A stretch of DNA of 53,857 nucleotides from Bacteroidaceae bacterium (GCA_017524545.1 JAFXVN010000045.1:1-53857), one strand, 5' to 3'. Counted from the stretch's first letter, positions 34,177-42,083 are shown. Notes: generated by a model from the letters alone, not told the origin. Numbers and translations are program-made.

Positions 34177-34962
34177 TCAACTGCCATATACATGTACCGA
34201 CACTCCCTGGGCGCTTGGAAGGTACTTGATGCCCCACCAGCACATTTGTAGAAGTGCGAAAGCAACGACGAGCATCCATAAGGCCATACGCTCGTCGTGG
34301 CGAGGCAGGTGTCGGTAGTGAATGTATATGAGGTAGGCGAGCCAGGTGATGGCCGCCCATGTCTCTTTTGGATCCCATGACCAGTAGTGCCCCCATGCCT
34401 CTTTTGCCCAAAGTGCACCAAAGAGCATACCAATAGTCAGGAAGGCAAGTCCCACGGAAACGAGGTTGTCCGTGATGTCGAACTCATCGTCTGCGATTCC
34501 GCCCTTTTTGAAGAAAAGCAGATAGCCGGCCATAACCACAGCTGCGCCAAGCACAGCGTATGCGAACATATAGACGATGACGTGCGGCGCAAACCAAGGA
34601 CTTTGCAGGGCGGGCATGAGCGTCTTGTCGTGTATCTCCGGCTTGAACAGGTTCACGCAGATGAACACAAGGGAAAGAACTGTGGAGAACGACAGAATCC
34701 ACTTGTACCTCCAGCGCGAATAGACAATCAGGCCTGTCAATGGCAGGAAGAACGAATACCAGAGTCGTGTCTCACCCATCGTGCGCAGTGGCGGACGTTC
34801 CAGAGAAATCCACATCGAGACGATAAAGCTGAAAAACACCAGCAGTCCGAAGACTGTGGCTGTATAGGCCAGGCTTCTCTTGTTACGCCAGGCTGCGTAT
34901 GCTCCCGCTGCCCAAAGCAGCACGGAAGCGACTGCAAAATATATAAAGTTGTCCCAACTCAT
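34177..34962 (-). CDS. CcsA-like cytochrome c assembly protein
   Basis: A polytopic membrane protein of 261 residues with about eight helices. It carries the tryptophan-rich heme-handling motif WGHYWSWDPKETWAAITW (about residues 187-204) and flanking His residues (APHVIVYMFAY, IHYRHLP), the hallmark of CcsA/CcmC/CcmF proteins that present heme to apocytochrome c. In System II CcsA works with CcsB, but no ccsB, nrfHA or other cytochrome gene is in this window. It ends only 2 bp from the stop of the converging cimA-like gene. Upstream TTACTTTG (35022-35015) is a near-consensus -7 box. Confidence 0.8.
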   Translation of the reverse strand: MSWDNFIYFAVASVLLWAAGAYAAWRNKRSLAYTATVFGLLVFFSFIVSMWISLERPPLRTMGETRLWYSFFLPLTGLIVYSRWRYKWILSFSTVLSLVFICVNLFKPEIHDKTLMPALQSPWFAPHVIVYMFAYAVLGAAVVMAGYLLFFKKGGIADDEFDITDNLVSVGLAFLTIGMLFGALWAKEAWGHYWSWDPKETWAAITWLAYLIYIHYRHLPRHDERMALWMLVVAFALLQMCWWGIKYLPSAQGVSVHVYGS

Positions 34963-35014
34963 TCGTGTCTCGATTATGCTACAGGCTTCATTCGTTTTAG
35001 CGTGTTTCCTTTTG

Positions 35015-35022
35015 CAAAGTAA
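35015..35022 (-). promoter_or_regulatory. Putative promoter -7 box of the ccsA-like gene
   Basis: Minus-strand TTACTTTG deviates at one position from TAnnTTTG and is about 53 bp before the ATG at 34962. It is divergent from the LRR lipoprotein promoter. Confidence 0.4.
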
Positions 35023-35118
35023 CTAAAAAAAACTCACACTCCCAAGCAAAAGCACGTTATTAGGATAAAAGAAAAGCTTTTTTATCTTAAAAAAGTTCAT
35101 TGGTATGTCTTTTTTCAT

Positions 35119-35126
35119 TACCTTTG
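35119..35126 (+). promoter_or_regulatory. Promoter -7 box of the LRR lipoprotein gene
   Basis: TACCTTTG matches TAnnTTTG and lies 33 bp before the ATG at 35159. No good -33 TTTG is visible. Confidence 0.55.
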
Positions 35127-35158
35127 CAAAGGATAACAACAAAAACATAGTGTAAACA

Positions 35159-36019
35159 ATGAAAAAGAACATCTTTATTTATGCAGCAGCCCTCTCTGTG
35201 CTGTTGGGCGTGAGCAGTTGTGACAGTCAGTCGGACAAGAAAGGAAAGCAGAAAACGGTTGCTGTCGAGAAATCAGAGGCGGCAGAAGCTTCTGGCGACA
35301 TCTTCTTTTACACAAGCAAGCATCGTGCCGACAAGTATAAGCCGACAGAAGAGAGGATAGGATTCGGCTCTCAAATTATGAGTGTTAATCAAGGTGAGTT
35401 CCAGGATAACAAGAACATTCGTGAAGTGTGGATTGCCCCGCAGATACAGCATATTACCCAAAATGCTTTCTCCGGCTGCACTTCGCTCGAGAAGGTACAC
35501 TTCCAGGGTGAGGTGGCGGTTATCAACGACGAAGCGTTCAAGGACTGCTCTGCCCTGAAGAACCTGCGCGTGGATGTCTATACCATAGGTCTCGACGCAT
35601 TCCGGGGCTGCACATCGCTCGAAACGGCACGCTTCGGCGAGCATATCTGGTGGATTCGCGACGGAGCCTTCGGCAACTGCCGCAAGCTCAAGAGTGTGCT
35701 AATGGGCATCACGATGCAAAAGATTGAGGACGGAGCCTTCGAAGGTTGCACCGGCATTGAAGAGTTCTCCATCCCCAACGATTTCAAGAATCGCATGTTC
35801 GGCATCGTCCCCTCTGCATCGAAGTGGAAGAGGATTTACCTCCTCAGCACGGAATACTATGCGATGCCGAAGAACTGCACTCCCCAGAAGGGTTGCACAC
35901 TTTATGTCCCCGACGCCTTCCTTGCAAAGTTCCGGGCAGATGCCGACTGGATGCAGTTCGGCAGCATCGAGCCTCTCAGCAAGAGCAAATACTTCACGGC
36001 CGAAGGCTTCTGGAAATAA
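35159..36019 (+). CDS. BspA-type leucine-rich-repeat lipoprotein
   Basis: A 286-residue exported lipoprotein (signal AAALSVLLGVSSC, lipidated Cys near residue 21). From about residue 80 to 200 it has about five LRR_5 (BspA-like) repeats of the form IxxxAFxGCTSLExVxF, for example QNAFSGCTSLEKVHFQGE and DAFRGCTSLETARF. A non-repetitive C-terminal cap ends KSKYFTAEGFWK. BspA-like proteins of Bacteroidetes are surface proteins involved in adhesion, but this one is small and the partner is unknown. Confidence 0.85.
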   Translation: MKKNIFIYAAALSVLLGVSSCDSQSDKKGKQKTVAVEKSEAAEASGDIFFYTSKHRADKYKPTEERIGFGSQIMSVNQGEFQDNKNIREVWIAPQIQHITQNAFSGCTSLEKVHFQGEVAVINDEAFKDCSALKNLRVDVYTIGLDAFRGCTSLETARFGEHIWWIRDGAFGNCRKLKSVLMGITMQKIEDGAFEGCTGIEEFSIPNDFKNRMFGIVPSASKWKRIYLLSTEYYAMPKNCTPQKGCTLYVPDAFLAKFRADADWMQFGSIEPLSKSKYFTAEGFWK

Positions 36020-36074
36020 CACTCCGATTCCTCCCGGCTTAGACACAGAAGAAGAGGCTGTGTCATATATAACG

Positions 36075-36160
36075 ACAACGGATTTCACGGATTTTACGGA
36101 TTATCTTATTTGCTGATTACCAACAGCACTTAAATCCGTAAAATCCGTGAAATCCGTTGT
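36075..36160. repeat. Nonamer inverted repeat, copy 3 (perfect arms)
   Basis: The 28-bp arms (36075-36102 and 36133-36160) are exact reverse complements made of 9-nt units ending in ACGGAT. The 30-nt loop (ATCTTATTTGCTGATTACCA and onward) is shared with copy 4 at 47241 and, inverted, with copy 1 at 544. It lies between the convergent LRR lipoprotein and aquaporin genes and probably terminates both. Confidence 0.85.
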
Positions 36161-36171
36161 TGTATAGTTCC

Positions 36172-36837
36172 TTATTCCTTTGTCTCGACCAGCTTCCAGA
36201 GTCCGGCAGCAACGAGTGCGCCAACGAAGGGGCCTACGATGAAAATCCAAAGGTTAGCAAGAGCTTCGCCACCAACGAAGAGAGCGGGACCAATGGAACG
36301 GGCGGGGTTCACGCTTGTGCCGGTGAAGTAGATGCCAACCAGATGGATGAGAATCAGCGACAGACCGATAGCCAGACCAGCGAAGTTGCCTGTTGCACCG
36401 TTTGTCTTGTGGGTGGCTCCCAATACAACCAGTACGAAGAGGGCTGTGAGGATAATCTCGACGGCCAATGCTGTGCACCAGCAGCCGTTGCAACCGGCAC
36501 CGATGCCGTTCGTGCCGATGCCTGTCTCAGCACCATAGATGGCAGCCAGAGCCGCACCTGCGATGATGGCGCCTATCACCTGTCCTACAATGTAACCGAT
36601 GCTGTCCTTGCAGCTGATGCGGCCAGTAACGAGGCAGCCAAGCGTGATGGCTGGGTTAATGTGGCAGCCGGAAACGCCGCCGATGGTATAGGCCATGGCA
36701 ACAACAGCAAGACCGAAAGCGATGGCTGTTCCCACAACGGAAGCAGCATCAGTTCCACAACTCAGACTGACGGCTGCACCGCAGCCGAGGAACGTCAGCA
36801 CAAATGTGCCGATACATTCTGCAATGTACTTTTTCAT
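36172..36837 (-). CDS. Aquaporin (MIP family, AqpZ-like)
   Basis: A 221-residue channel protein with six membrane helices and two NPA half-helices: CHINPAITLG (about residues 57-66) and TSVNPARSIGPALF (about 174-187), where the Arg after the second NPA belongs to the selectivity filter. A glycine- and cysteine-rich loop (GIGTNGIGAGCNGCWC) replaces the usual extracellular loop. It probably passes water; glycerol cannot be excluded. It has its own promoter and converges on the LRR lipoprotein gene. Confidence 0.88.
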   Translation of the reverse strand: MKKYIAECIGTFVLTFLGCGAAVSLSCGTDAASVVGTAIAFGLAVVAMAYTIGGVSGCHINPAITLGCLVTGRISCKDSIGYIVGQVIGAIIAGAALAAIYGAETGIGTNGIGAGCNGCWCTALAVEIILTALFVLVVLGATHKTNGATGNFAGLAIGLSLILIHLVGIYFTGTSVNPARSIGPALFVGGEALANLWIFIVGPFVGALVAAGLWKLVETKE

Positions 36838-36892
36838 AGATGATTTATTGTTTTAATGGTTAAACTTAGGTTAACTTAGTTTTATCGTAATG

Positions 36893-36923
36893 CAAAGTTA
36901 TCATTTAATTCTTACACAGCCAA
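36893..36923 (-). promoter_or_regulatory. Promoter of the aquaporin gene
   Basis: Minus-strand TTG (36923-36921), 20-nt spacer, TAACTTTG (36900-36893), about 56 bp before the ATG at 36837. The leader contains two TTAACCTAAG/AACTAAGTTAACC-like repeats. Confidence 0.7.
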
Positions 36924-37048
36924 GCATTTCCCGAAAAACTTTTAAGATAACTGCCAGATAGCCCCAAATGCAGCCCTCATAATGCCTGAAACGGCATCTC
37001 TCCCTTAACAAAAACCCACAAGAAAAGGGAGCATACTTCCGTATGACC
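36924..37048. other. Rest of the aquaporin-glmS intergenic region
   Basis: Between the aquaporin promoter and the 145-bp element the only structure seen is a weak hairpin, CTCCCTT...AAGGGAG (about 36997-37032). It has a purine-rich loop and no U tract, so it is not a convincing terminator for glmS. Confidence 0.4.
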
Positions 37049-37193
37049 CGATATAAAACCCCACGAGGCACGCTACATAATTATTTTCAAGGCTTGATAA
37101 TATATTTTCAAACCATGATAATATATTTTCAAAGCTTGATAATATATTTTCAAGGCTTGAAAATAGTTTGTAGGCTCGCTGCGCAGGGTTTTA
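37049..37193 (+). repeat. 145-bp interspersed element, copy 2 (four 21-nt units)
   Basis: Starts CGATATAAAA and ends GCGCAGGGTTTT. The four 21-nt units (37082-37165) are TATTTTCAAGGCTTGATAAT(A) and variants. It has the same length and flank sequences as copy 1 at 2809-2953, in the opposite orientation. The last base lies 29 bp from the glmS stop. The frame through it encodes YFQGLII-type heptapeptides, as in copy 1. Confidence 0.8.
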
Positions 37194-37222
37194 TACCTTG
37201 GCACACAGGGTTATGGTCGCAG

Positions 37223-39067
37223 TCATTCCACCGTTACACTCTTGGCGAGGTTCCTTGGGCGGTCAACGTCTTTGCCCTTGCAGACCGCGATGTGGTAGGC
37301 CAGGAGCTGCAAGGGAATCGAGGCGATGAGAGGCTGGAAGCACTCGAGGGTGTCGGGCAGGGTGATGATGTGGTCGGCGAACTTCTGGATTTGCGTGTCG
37401 CCTTCGGTGACAAGAGCCGTGACACGTCCGCCACGGGCACGCACCTCCTGGATATTCGAGATGACCTTCTCGTAGAGGCGGTCGCGGGTGGCAATGACGA
37501 AGACAGGCATCTCGCTGTCGATGAGGGCGATGGGGCCGTGCTTCATCTCTGCGGCTGGATAGCCCTCGGCATGGATGTAGGAGATTTCCTTCAACTTCAA
37601 GGCTCCTTCGAGAGCCAGAGGATAGTTGTAGCCGCGACCCAGATAGAGGCAGTTCTTGGCGTAGGTGAAGATGGGTGCCAGGCGCTCAATCTGCTCATTG
37701 GTCTTCAAGGCCTGCTCCAATTTGTCGGGGATTAGCGTCAGCTCCTTCACCATTTGTTGGTAAAGCTCCTCAGAGACGGTCTTCCGCTCTGCTGCCAGAC
37801 AGAGTGCCAGCATCGAGAGTACCGTCACCTGACCGGTAAAGGCTTTGGTGGAAGCGACACCAATCTCTGGGCCTACATGAATGTAGGTGCCAGTGTCTGT
37901 GGCGCGTGGGATGCTGGAGCCGATGGCGTTGCAGATGCCGTAGATGAAGGCTCCCTGCTCCTTTGCCAACTGAATGGCGGCCAGCGTGTCGGCTGTCTCA
38001 CCGCTCTGCGAAATAGCGATTACCACATCATCCTTTGTCACGACAGGGTTGCGATAGCGGAACTCCGAAGCGTACTCCACCTCGCAAGGAATGCGGCAGA
38101 GGCTCTCGAAGAGCTGCTTGCCGATGAGTCCGGCGTGCCACGAAGTGCCGCAAGCCACAATCACGATACGCTTGGCACTCAGCAACTGCTCGCGATAGTC
38201 AATCATGGACGACAGAGTGACGTTGTTGCCCTCCACATTGATGCGCCCTCGCATACAGTTCATCAGGCACTCTGGCTGCTCGAAGATTTCCTTCAGCATG
38301 AAGTGTTCGTAGCCGCCCTTCTCTATCTGTCCGAGGTCGATATCAACCGTCTTCACCTGCAATTCCTGTTCCTTGCCCAGAATGCTCATCACTTTCAGCT
38401 CCTCGCCCAAGCGAATGACGGCTATGTTGCCGTCCTCAAGATAGACCACCTTGTCGGTGTAATCGATGATTGGGCTGGCATCGGAACCCAGGAAGAACTC
38501 GTCCTCGCCTATGCCCACCACAAGCGGACTCTGCTTGCGGGCAGCAATAATCTGACGCGGGTCGCGCTTGTCGAGGATGGCAATGGCATAGGCACCAATC
38601 ACCTGATGCAGCGCCACCTGCACAGCTTCGAGCAGCGGCAGGTTCTTCTTCACCATGATATACTCCACAAGCTGCACCAGTACCTCCGTGTCTGTATCGC
38701 TCTGGAACTCCACGCCCTTCGCCTGAAGCTGCGTCTTGATGTCGGCATAGTTCTCGATGATGCCGTTATGGATGATGGCCAGATTGCGGGTGCTCGAATA
38801 GTGGGGATGGGCATTGCGTGCCGAAGGCTCGCCATGAGTGGCCCATCGCGTATGGGCGATGCCCACACAGCCGGACACATCCTTGTCGCTGCAATACTCC
38901 GTCAGGTTGTCAACCTTGCCTTTGGCCTTGTACACATTCAGTTTGCCGTTGTCGCTAATCATGGCCACGCCAGCGCTGTCGTAGCCGCGATATTCCAATC
39001 TTTTTAGTCCCTTAATCAAAATAGGATAGGCTTTCTTCGTGCCTATGTAACCTACAATTCCACACAT
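37223..39067 (-). CDS. glmS: Glutamine-fructose-6-phosphate aminotransferase
   Basis: Makes glucosamine 6-phosphate for peptidoglycan and LPS from fructose 6-phosphate and glutamine. The 614-residue protein has the Ntn glutaminase start MCGIVGYIG (Cys2 nucleophile after Met removal) with RWATHGEPS. Two SIS domains carry VACGTSWHAGLIGK, AISQSGETADT and the C-terminal DRPRNLAKSVTVE. No glmS ribozyme is recognised upstream. It follows carAB and asnB in the same direction, giving three glutamine amidotransferase genes in a row. Its leader (39068-39147) is entirely repeat-like. Confidence 0.96.
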   Translation of the reverse strand: MCGIVGYIGTKKAYPILIKGLKRLEYRGYDSAGVAMISDNGKLNVYKAKGKVDNLTEYCSDKDVSGCVGIAHTRWATHGEPSARNAHPHYSSTRNLAIIHNGIIENYADIKTQLQAKGVEFQSDTDTEVLVQLVEYIMVKKNLPLLEAVQVALHQVIGAYAIAILDKRDPRQIIAARKQSPLVVGIGEDEFFLGSDASPIIDYTDKVVYLEDGNIAVIRLGEELKVMSILGKEQELQVKTVDIDLGQIEKGGYEHFMLKEIFEQPECLMNCMRGRINVEGNNVTLSSMIDYREQLLSAKRIVIVACGTSWHAGLIGKQLFESLCRIPCEVEYASEFRYRNPVVTKDDVVIAISQSGETADTLAAIQLAKEQGAFIYGICNAIGSSIPRATDTGTYIHVGPEIGVASTKAFTGQVTVLSMLALCLAAERKTVSEELYQQMVKELTLIPDKLEQALKTNEQIERLAPIFTYAKNCLYLGRGYNYPLALEGALKLKEISYIHAEGYPAAEMKHGPIALIDSEMPVFVIATRDRLYEKVISNIQEVRARGGRVTALVTEGDTQIQKFADHIITLPDTLECFQPLIASIPLQLLAYHIAVCKGKDVDRPRNLAKSVTVE

Positions 39068-39147
39068 AAACTTAATTTACGATTTGACGATTTACTATTT
39101 ACAATTTGTTATCCTGTTGTCTCGTTATTACGTTATCCCGTTATTAC
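39068..39147. repeat. Heptamer and octamer arrays between carAB and glmS
   Basis: Next to the glmS start codon lie TTTACGATTTGACGATTTAC-type steps with a 7-8-nt period. Next to the carAB stop lie five octamers of the GTTATTAC/GTTATCCC type (39108-39147). No terminator or TAnnTTTG box is visible, so glmS may be read through from carAB. Confidence 0.65.
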
Positions 39148-39149
39148 GA

Positions 39150-42056
39150 TTATAAATATGACATGTAAAGGTAGTTCGTTTGGGCTGGGTATTCAGCGGC
39201 GAGGGTGTCAATCTGGTTGACAGTAGGCATGATGCCCAGCTCCTTGCGCCACTTGCGGACAGTCAAGCCAGCCTGTTCCATATTCGTGTCTGCTCCAAGG
39301 CCGATGGCGCGGGCTATCTGGAAGTCGGAGAAGCCATAGACCTTCGCCTCTCGAAACAGACCCGAGAACTCCGGCTCTTCGAGGGCTTCGAGCAACTCGG
39401 AATAATCGGAGTACTCGGAATACTCTGACAGCCAGACAAACTCGCGCAGCCGCTCGTCGATGTTGATGATGTGCCTGAGCTTCTCGAGGAACCAGCGGTC
39501 TATCTTGGTCCACCGATGTATTTGCTCCACAGAGTAGCCCATCAGCATAGCTTTGGCAAGTACGAAGATGCGCATGTCGGTAGCGTGTTGCAGGGTTCCT
39601 GGGATGTCTTCGACTTTGAGCGCTTTATTGTCCACAAAGCCATGCATTCCCTGTCCTATCATGCGCAAGCCTTTCTGAATGGCTTCCTCGAAGGTGCGAC
39701 CGATTGCCATCACTTCGCCCACGCTCTTCATGCTGGAGCCGAGCTGATGACTCACACCGTGGAACTTAGAGAGGTCCCAGCGCGGAATCTTGCACACCAC
39801 ATAGTCGAGGGCAGGCTCGAAGAAAGCGCTTGTGGTCTTGGTGACGGTATTCTTCAGTTCAAAGAGGCCATAGCCGAGGCCAAGCTTGGCTGCGACGAAA
39901 GCCAAGGGATAGCCCGTCGCCTTGCTCGCCAAAGCAGAAGAACGACTCAAGCGAGCATTGACCTCAATCACGCGATAGTCCTCCGAATTGGGGTCGAGGG
40001 CATACTGCACATTGCACTCGCCCACGATGCCGATGTGACGGATTATCTTGATAGCCAGCTCGCGCAGCTTGTGGTACTCGCTGTTGGTGAGCGTCTGACT
40101 TGGTGCCACCACAATCGACTCGCCTGTATGGATGCCCAGCGGGTCGAAGTTCTCCATGTTGCAGACCGTGATGCAGTTGTCGTAACGGTCGCGCACCACT
40201 TCGTATTCAATCTCCTTCCAACCTTTCAACGACTTCTCCACCAAGACTTGCGAAGAGAAGGAGAAGGCTTCATCAGCTTGTTTAATAAGTTCCTCATCGT
40301 TATCACAGAAACCCGAACCGAGTCCGCCGAGGGCGTATGCTGCACGAAGTATCACAGGGAAACCCAACTCATGGGCTGCCTTCTGTACTTCCTCGACGCT
40401 GCTGCAAGCCTCGCTCTTGATGGTCTTCACGCCAATCTCGTCCAATCGCTTGACAAACAGGTCGCGGTCTTCCGTGTCGATAATGGCTTGCACAGGTGTG
40501 CCAAGAACCTTCACACCATATTTCTCGAAGACACCTTTCTTGTAAAGCTCCACGCCGCAGTTCAAAGCCGTCTGTCCGCCAAAGGAGAGCAGGATGCCGT
40601 CTGGCCTTTCCTTTTCGATAACCCGCTCCACGAACTCAGGTGTCACGGGTTGGAAATAGACTGTGTCCGCCACATCCTTCGAGGTCTGCACCGTCGCGAT
40701 ATTGGGATTGATGAGGATTGACTTCACGCCCTCTTCCTTCAGCGCCTTCAACGCCTGCGCCCCGCTATAGTCGAACTCACCAGCCTGACCAATCTTGAGA
40801 GCGCCAGAGCCGAGGAGCAACACAGAGCGCACAGAGGAGACAGAGGGCACAGAGTCTTTTTTATTAGAGGTGAAAACTGTTTCTTTCTCTGTGTCCTCTG
40901 TCTTCTCTGTGTCCTCTGTGCTATGCGTTAGCATAGAAACGAATTCGTCAAACATCCACTCCGTATCTGTCGGCCCGGAGCAGGCTTCGGGATGGAACTG
41001 AGCCGAGAACCAGGGGTTCATCTTGTGGCGGATGCCTTCGTTCGAGCCATCGTTCATGTTCATGAAGAGCGGCTCCCAATCAGCAGGCAATGTCGAGGCA
41101 TCAACAGCATAGCCATGATTCTGCGAAGTGATGAAGCACTTGTTCGTCCCTACCATCTGCACAGGTTGGTTGTGCGAACGATGACCATACTTCAGCTTAT
41201 AGGTCTTTGCGCCAGCAGCACGAGCCAGAAGCTGATTGCCAAGGCAAATGCCCATGAGGGGCTTAATTTCATTATTATTTAAAAACGTGCGGATATGCTC
41301 AACGGTCTTGCTGCATTGTTCAGGGTCACCGGGACCATTGGCAAGGAAAAGACCGTCGAAGTCCAACTGATTGAAGTCATAATCCCACGGCACACGGATG
41401 ACCTCTACGCCTCTGCGCAACAGGCAGCGGATGATGTTTGCCTTAACGCCGCAATCCACTAAAACCACCTTTGGTGGCACAGAGAACACAGAGGAGACAG
41501 AGGACACAGAGTCTTTTTCATCGAAAGAAGGCTTGTAAGTTATAATGTCTTTGCATGAAACCTTCTCCACCCAATTCACAGAGCCATAATCCTCTGTGTC
41601 CTCTGTCTTCTCTGTCTTCTCTGTGTCCTCTGTGCCGATTAGTATGCAGCCCTTCATTACGCCGTGCTCTCTCAGCAACTTTGTCAGCCTTCTCGTGTCG
41701 ATGCCTGTGATGGCAGGAATCTTCTCGCGCTTCAGCCACTCAGAAAGCGATTCTTTGGCGTTCCAATGCGAATACTTCTCGCTATAGTCTGCCACGATGA
41801 GACCTTTCACATGAATGCGCTCGCTCTCCATGAACTTAGGCAAAGGCTCGCCTCCAGTAGCGGGGACTCCGTAGTTTCCAATCAAAGGATAAGTCGTCAC
41901 AAGTATCTGCCCTGCATAGCTTGGGTCGGTCAGGCTCTCGGGATAGCCTGTCATGGCTGTATTGAACACCACTTCGCCCACGGCATCTGCCTCGTAGCCG
42001 AACGACCAGCCGCAGAACTCTGTGCCATCATCAAGAATCAGCCTTGCTTCTCGCAT
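39150..42056 (-). CDS. CarA-CarB fusion: carbamoyl-phosphate synthase glutaminase plus first synthetase half only
   Basis: A 968-residue fusion. Residues 1-375 are CarA: the class I glutaminase has Cys271 in MGICLGNQLLA and His355/Glu357 in FHPEACSGPTD. Residues about 409-968 are the first half of CarB, of the eukaryotic CAD-like type: GQAGEFDYSGAQALKALKEE, RAAYALGGLGSGF, EVNARLSRSSALASKATGYP, then the oligomerisation domain ending IDTLAAEYPAQTNYLYMSYL. CAD continues past an NYLYLTY sequence into a second ATP-grasp half and an allosteric domain; here a stop follows at once, and glmS comes next. The carbamate-phosphorylating half is thus missing from this locus. Low-complexity segments at 142-157, 181-194 and 378-412 come from 9-nt-period repeats; the last is the CarA-CarB linker. 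Either the half-enzyme works as a dimer, the other half is elsewhere, or pyrimidine/arginine synthesis relies on another CPS. Confidence 0.88.
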   Translation of the reverse strand: MREARLILDDGTEFCGWSFGYEADAVGEVVFNTAMTGYPESLTDPSYAGQILVTTYPLIGNYGVPATGGEPLPKFMESERIHVKGLIVADYSEKYSHWNAKESLSEWLKREKIPAITGIDTRRLTKLLREHGVMKGCILIGTEDTEKTEKTEDTEDYGSVNWVEKVSCKDIITYKPSFDEKDSVSSVSSVFSVPPKVVLVDCGVKANIIRCLLRRGVEVIRVPWDYDFNQLDFDGLFLANGPGDPEQCSKTVEHIRTFLNNNEIKPLMGICLGNQLLARAAGAKTYKLKYGHRSHNQPVQMVGTNKCFITSQNHGYAVDASTLPADWEPLFMNMNDGSNEGIRHKMNPWFSAQFHPEACSGPTDTEWMFDEFVSMLTHSTEDTEKTEDTEKETVFTSNKKDSVPSVSSVRSVLLLGSGALKIGQAGEFDYSGAQALKALKEEGVKSILINPNIATVQTSKDVADTVYFQPVTPEFVERVIEKERPDGILLSFGGQTALNCGVELYKKGVFEKYGVKVLGTPVQAIIDTEDRDLFVKRLDEIGVKTIKSEACSSVEEVQKAAHELGFPVILRAAYALGGLGSGFCDNDEELIKQADEAFSFSSQVLVEKSLKGWKEIEYEVVRDRYDNCITVCNMENFDPLGIHTGESIVVAPSQTLTNSEYHKLRELAIKIIRHIGIVGECNVQYALDPNSEDYRVIEVNARLSRSSALASKATGYPLAFVAAKLGLGYGLFELKNTVTKTTSAFFEPALDYVVCKIPRWDLSKFHGVSHQLGSSMKSVGEVMAIGRTFEEAIQKGLRMIGQGMHGFVDNKALKVEDIPGTLQHATDMRIFVLAKAMLMGYSVEQIHRWTKIDRWFLEKLRHIINIDERLREFVWLSEYSEYSDYSELLEALEEPEFSGLFREAKVYGFSDFQIARAIGLGADTNMEQAGLTVRKWRKELGIMPTVNQIDTLAAEYPAQTNYLYMSYL
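40821..40925. repeat. Nonamer inverted repeat forming the CarA-CarB linker
   Basis: On the minus strand ACAGAGGACACAGAGAAGAC-type 9-nt steps form one arm, and CTCTGTGCCCTCTGTCTCCT-type steps form the inverse arm, around a short loop. It is translated as STEDTEKTEDTEKE, then a loop TVFTSNKK, then DSVPSVSSVRSV. It sits exactly where separate carA and carB genes would have an intergenic spacer. Confidence 0.8.
41475..41633. repeat. Nonamer inverted repeat arms inside the CarA part
   Basis: The arm at 41586-41633 (encoding TEDTEKTEKTEDTEDY) and the inverse arm at 41475-41516 (encoding KDSVSSVSSVFSVPP) flank about 70 bp that encodes ordinary CarA sequence (GSVNWVEKVSCKD and onward). They are the same 9-nt unit family as at 40821-40925. 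Confidence 0.75.
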
Positions 42057-42083
42057 TATGAACTATGAATTGTGAATTATGAA
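42055..42083. repeat. Heptamer array at the carAB start codon
   Basis: ATTATGA ACTATGA ATTGTGA ATTATGA (plus strand) with strict 7-nt steps begins inside the carAB start codon and runs to the asnB stop codon, filling the whole 27-bp gap between the two genes. Confidence 0.7.

Noticed and set aside
37082-37165. Possible CRISPR array
   Set aside because: The 21-nt units are contiguous with no spacers, and no cas genes are in the window.
39068-39149. glmS ribozyme before glmS
   Set aside because: The 82-bp gap is made of simple AT-rich repeats with none of the ribozyme core; such ribozymes are also not expected in this phylum.
39068-39150. A frameshift hiding the rest of carB after the carAB stop
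   Set aside because: The sequence after the stop is repeat DNA up to the glmS start in all frames; no CarB second-half motifs are present.
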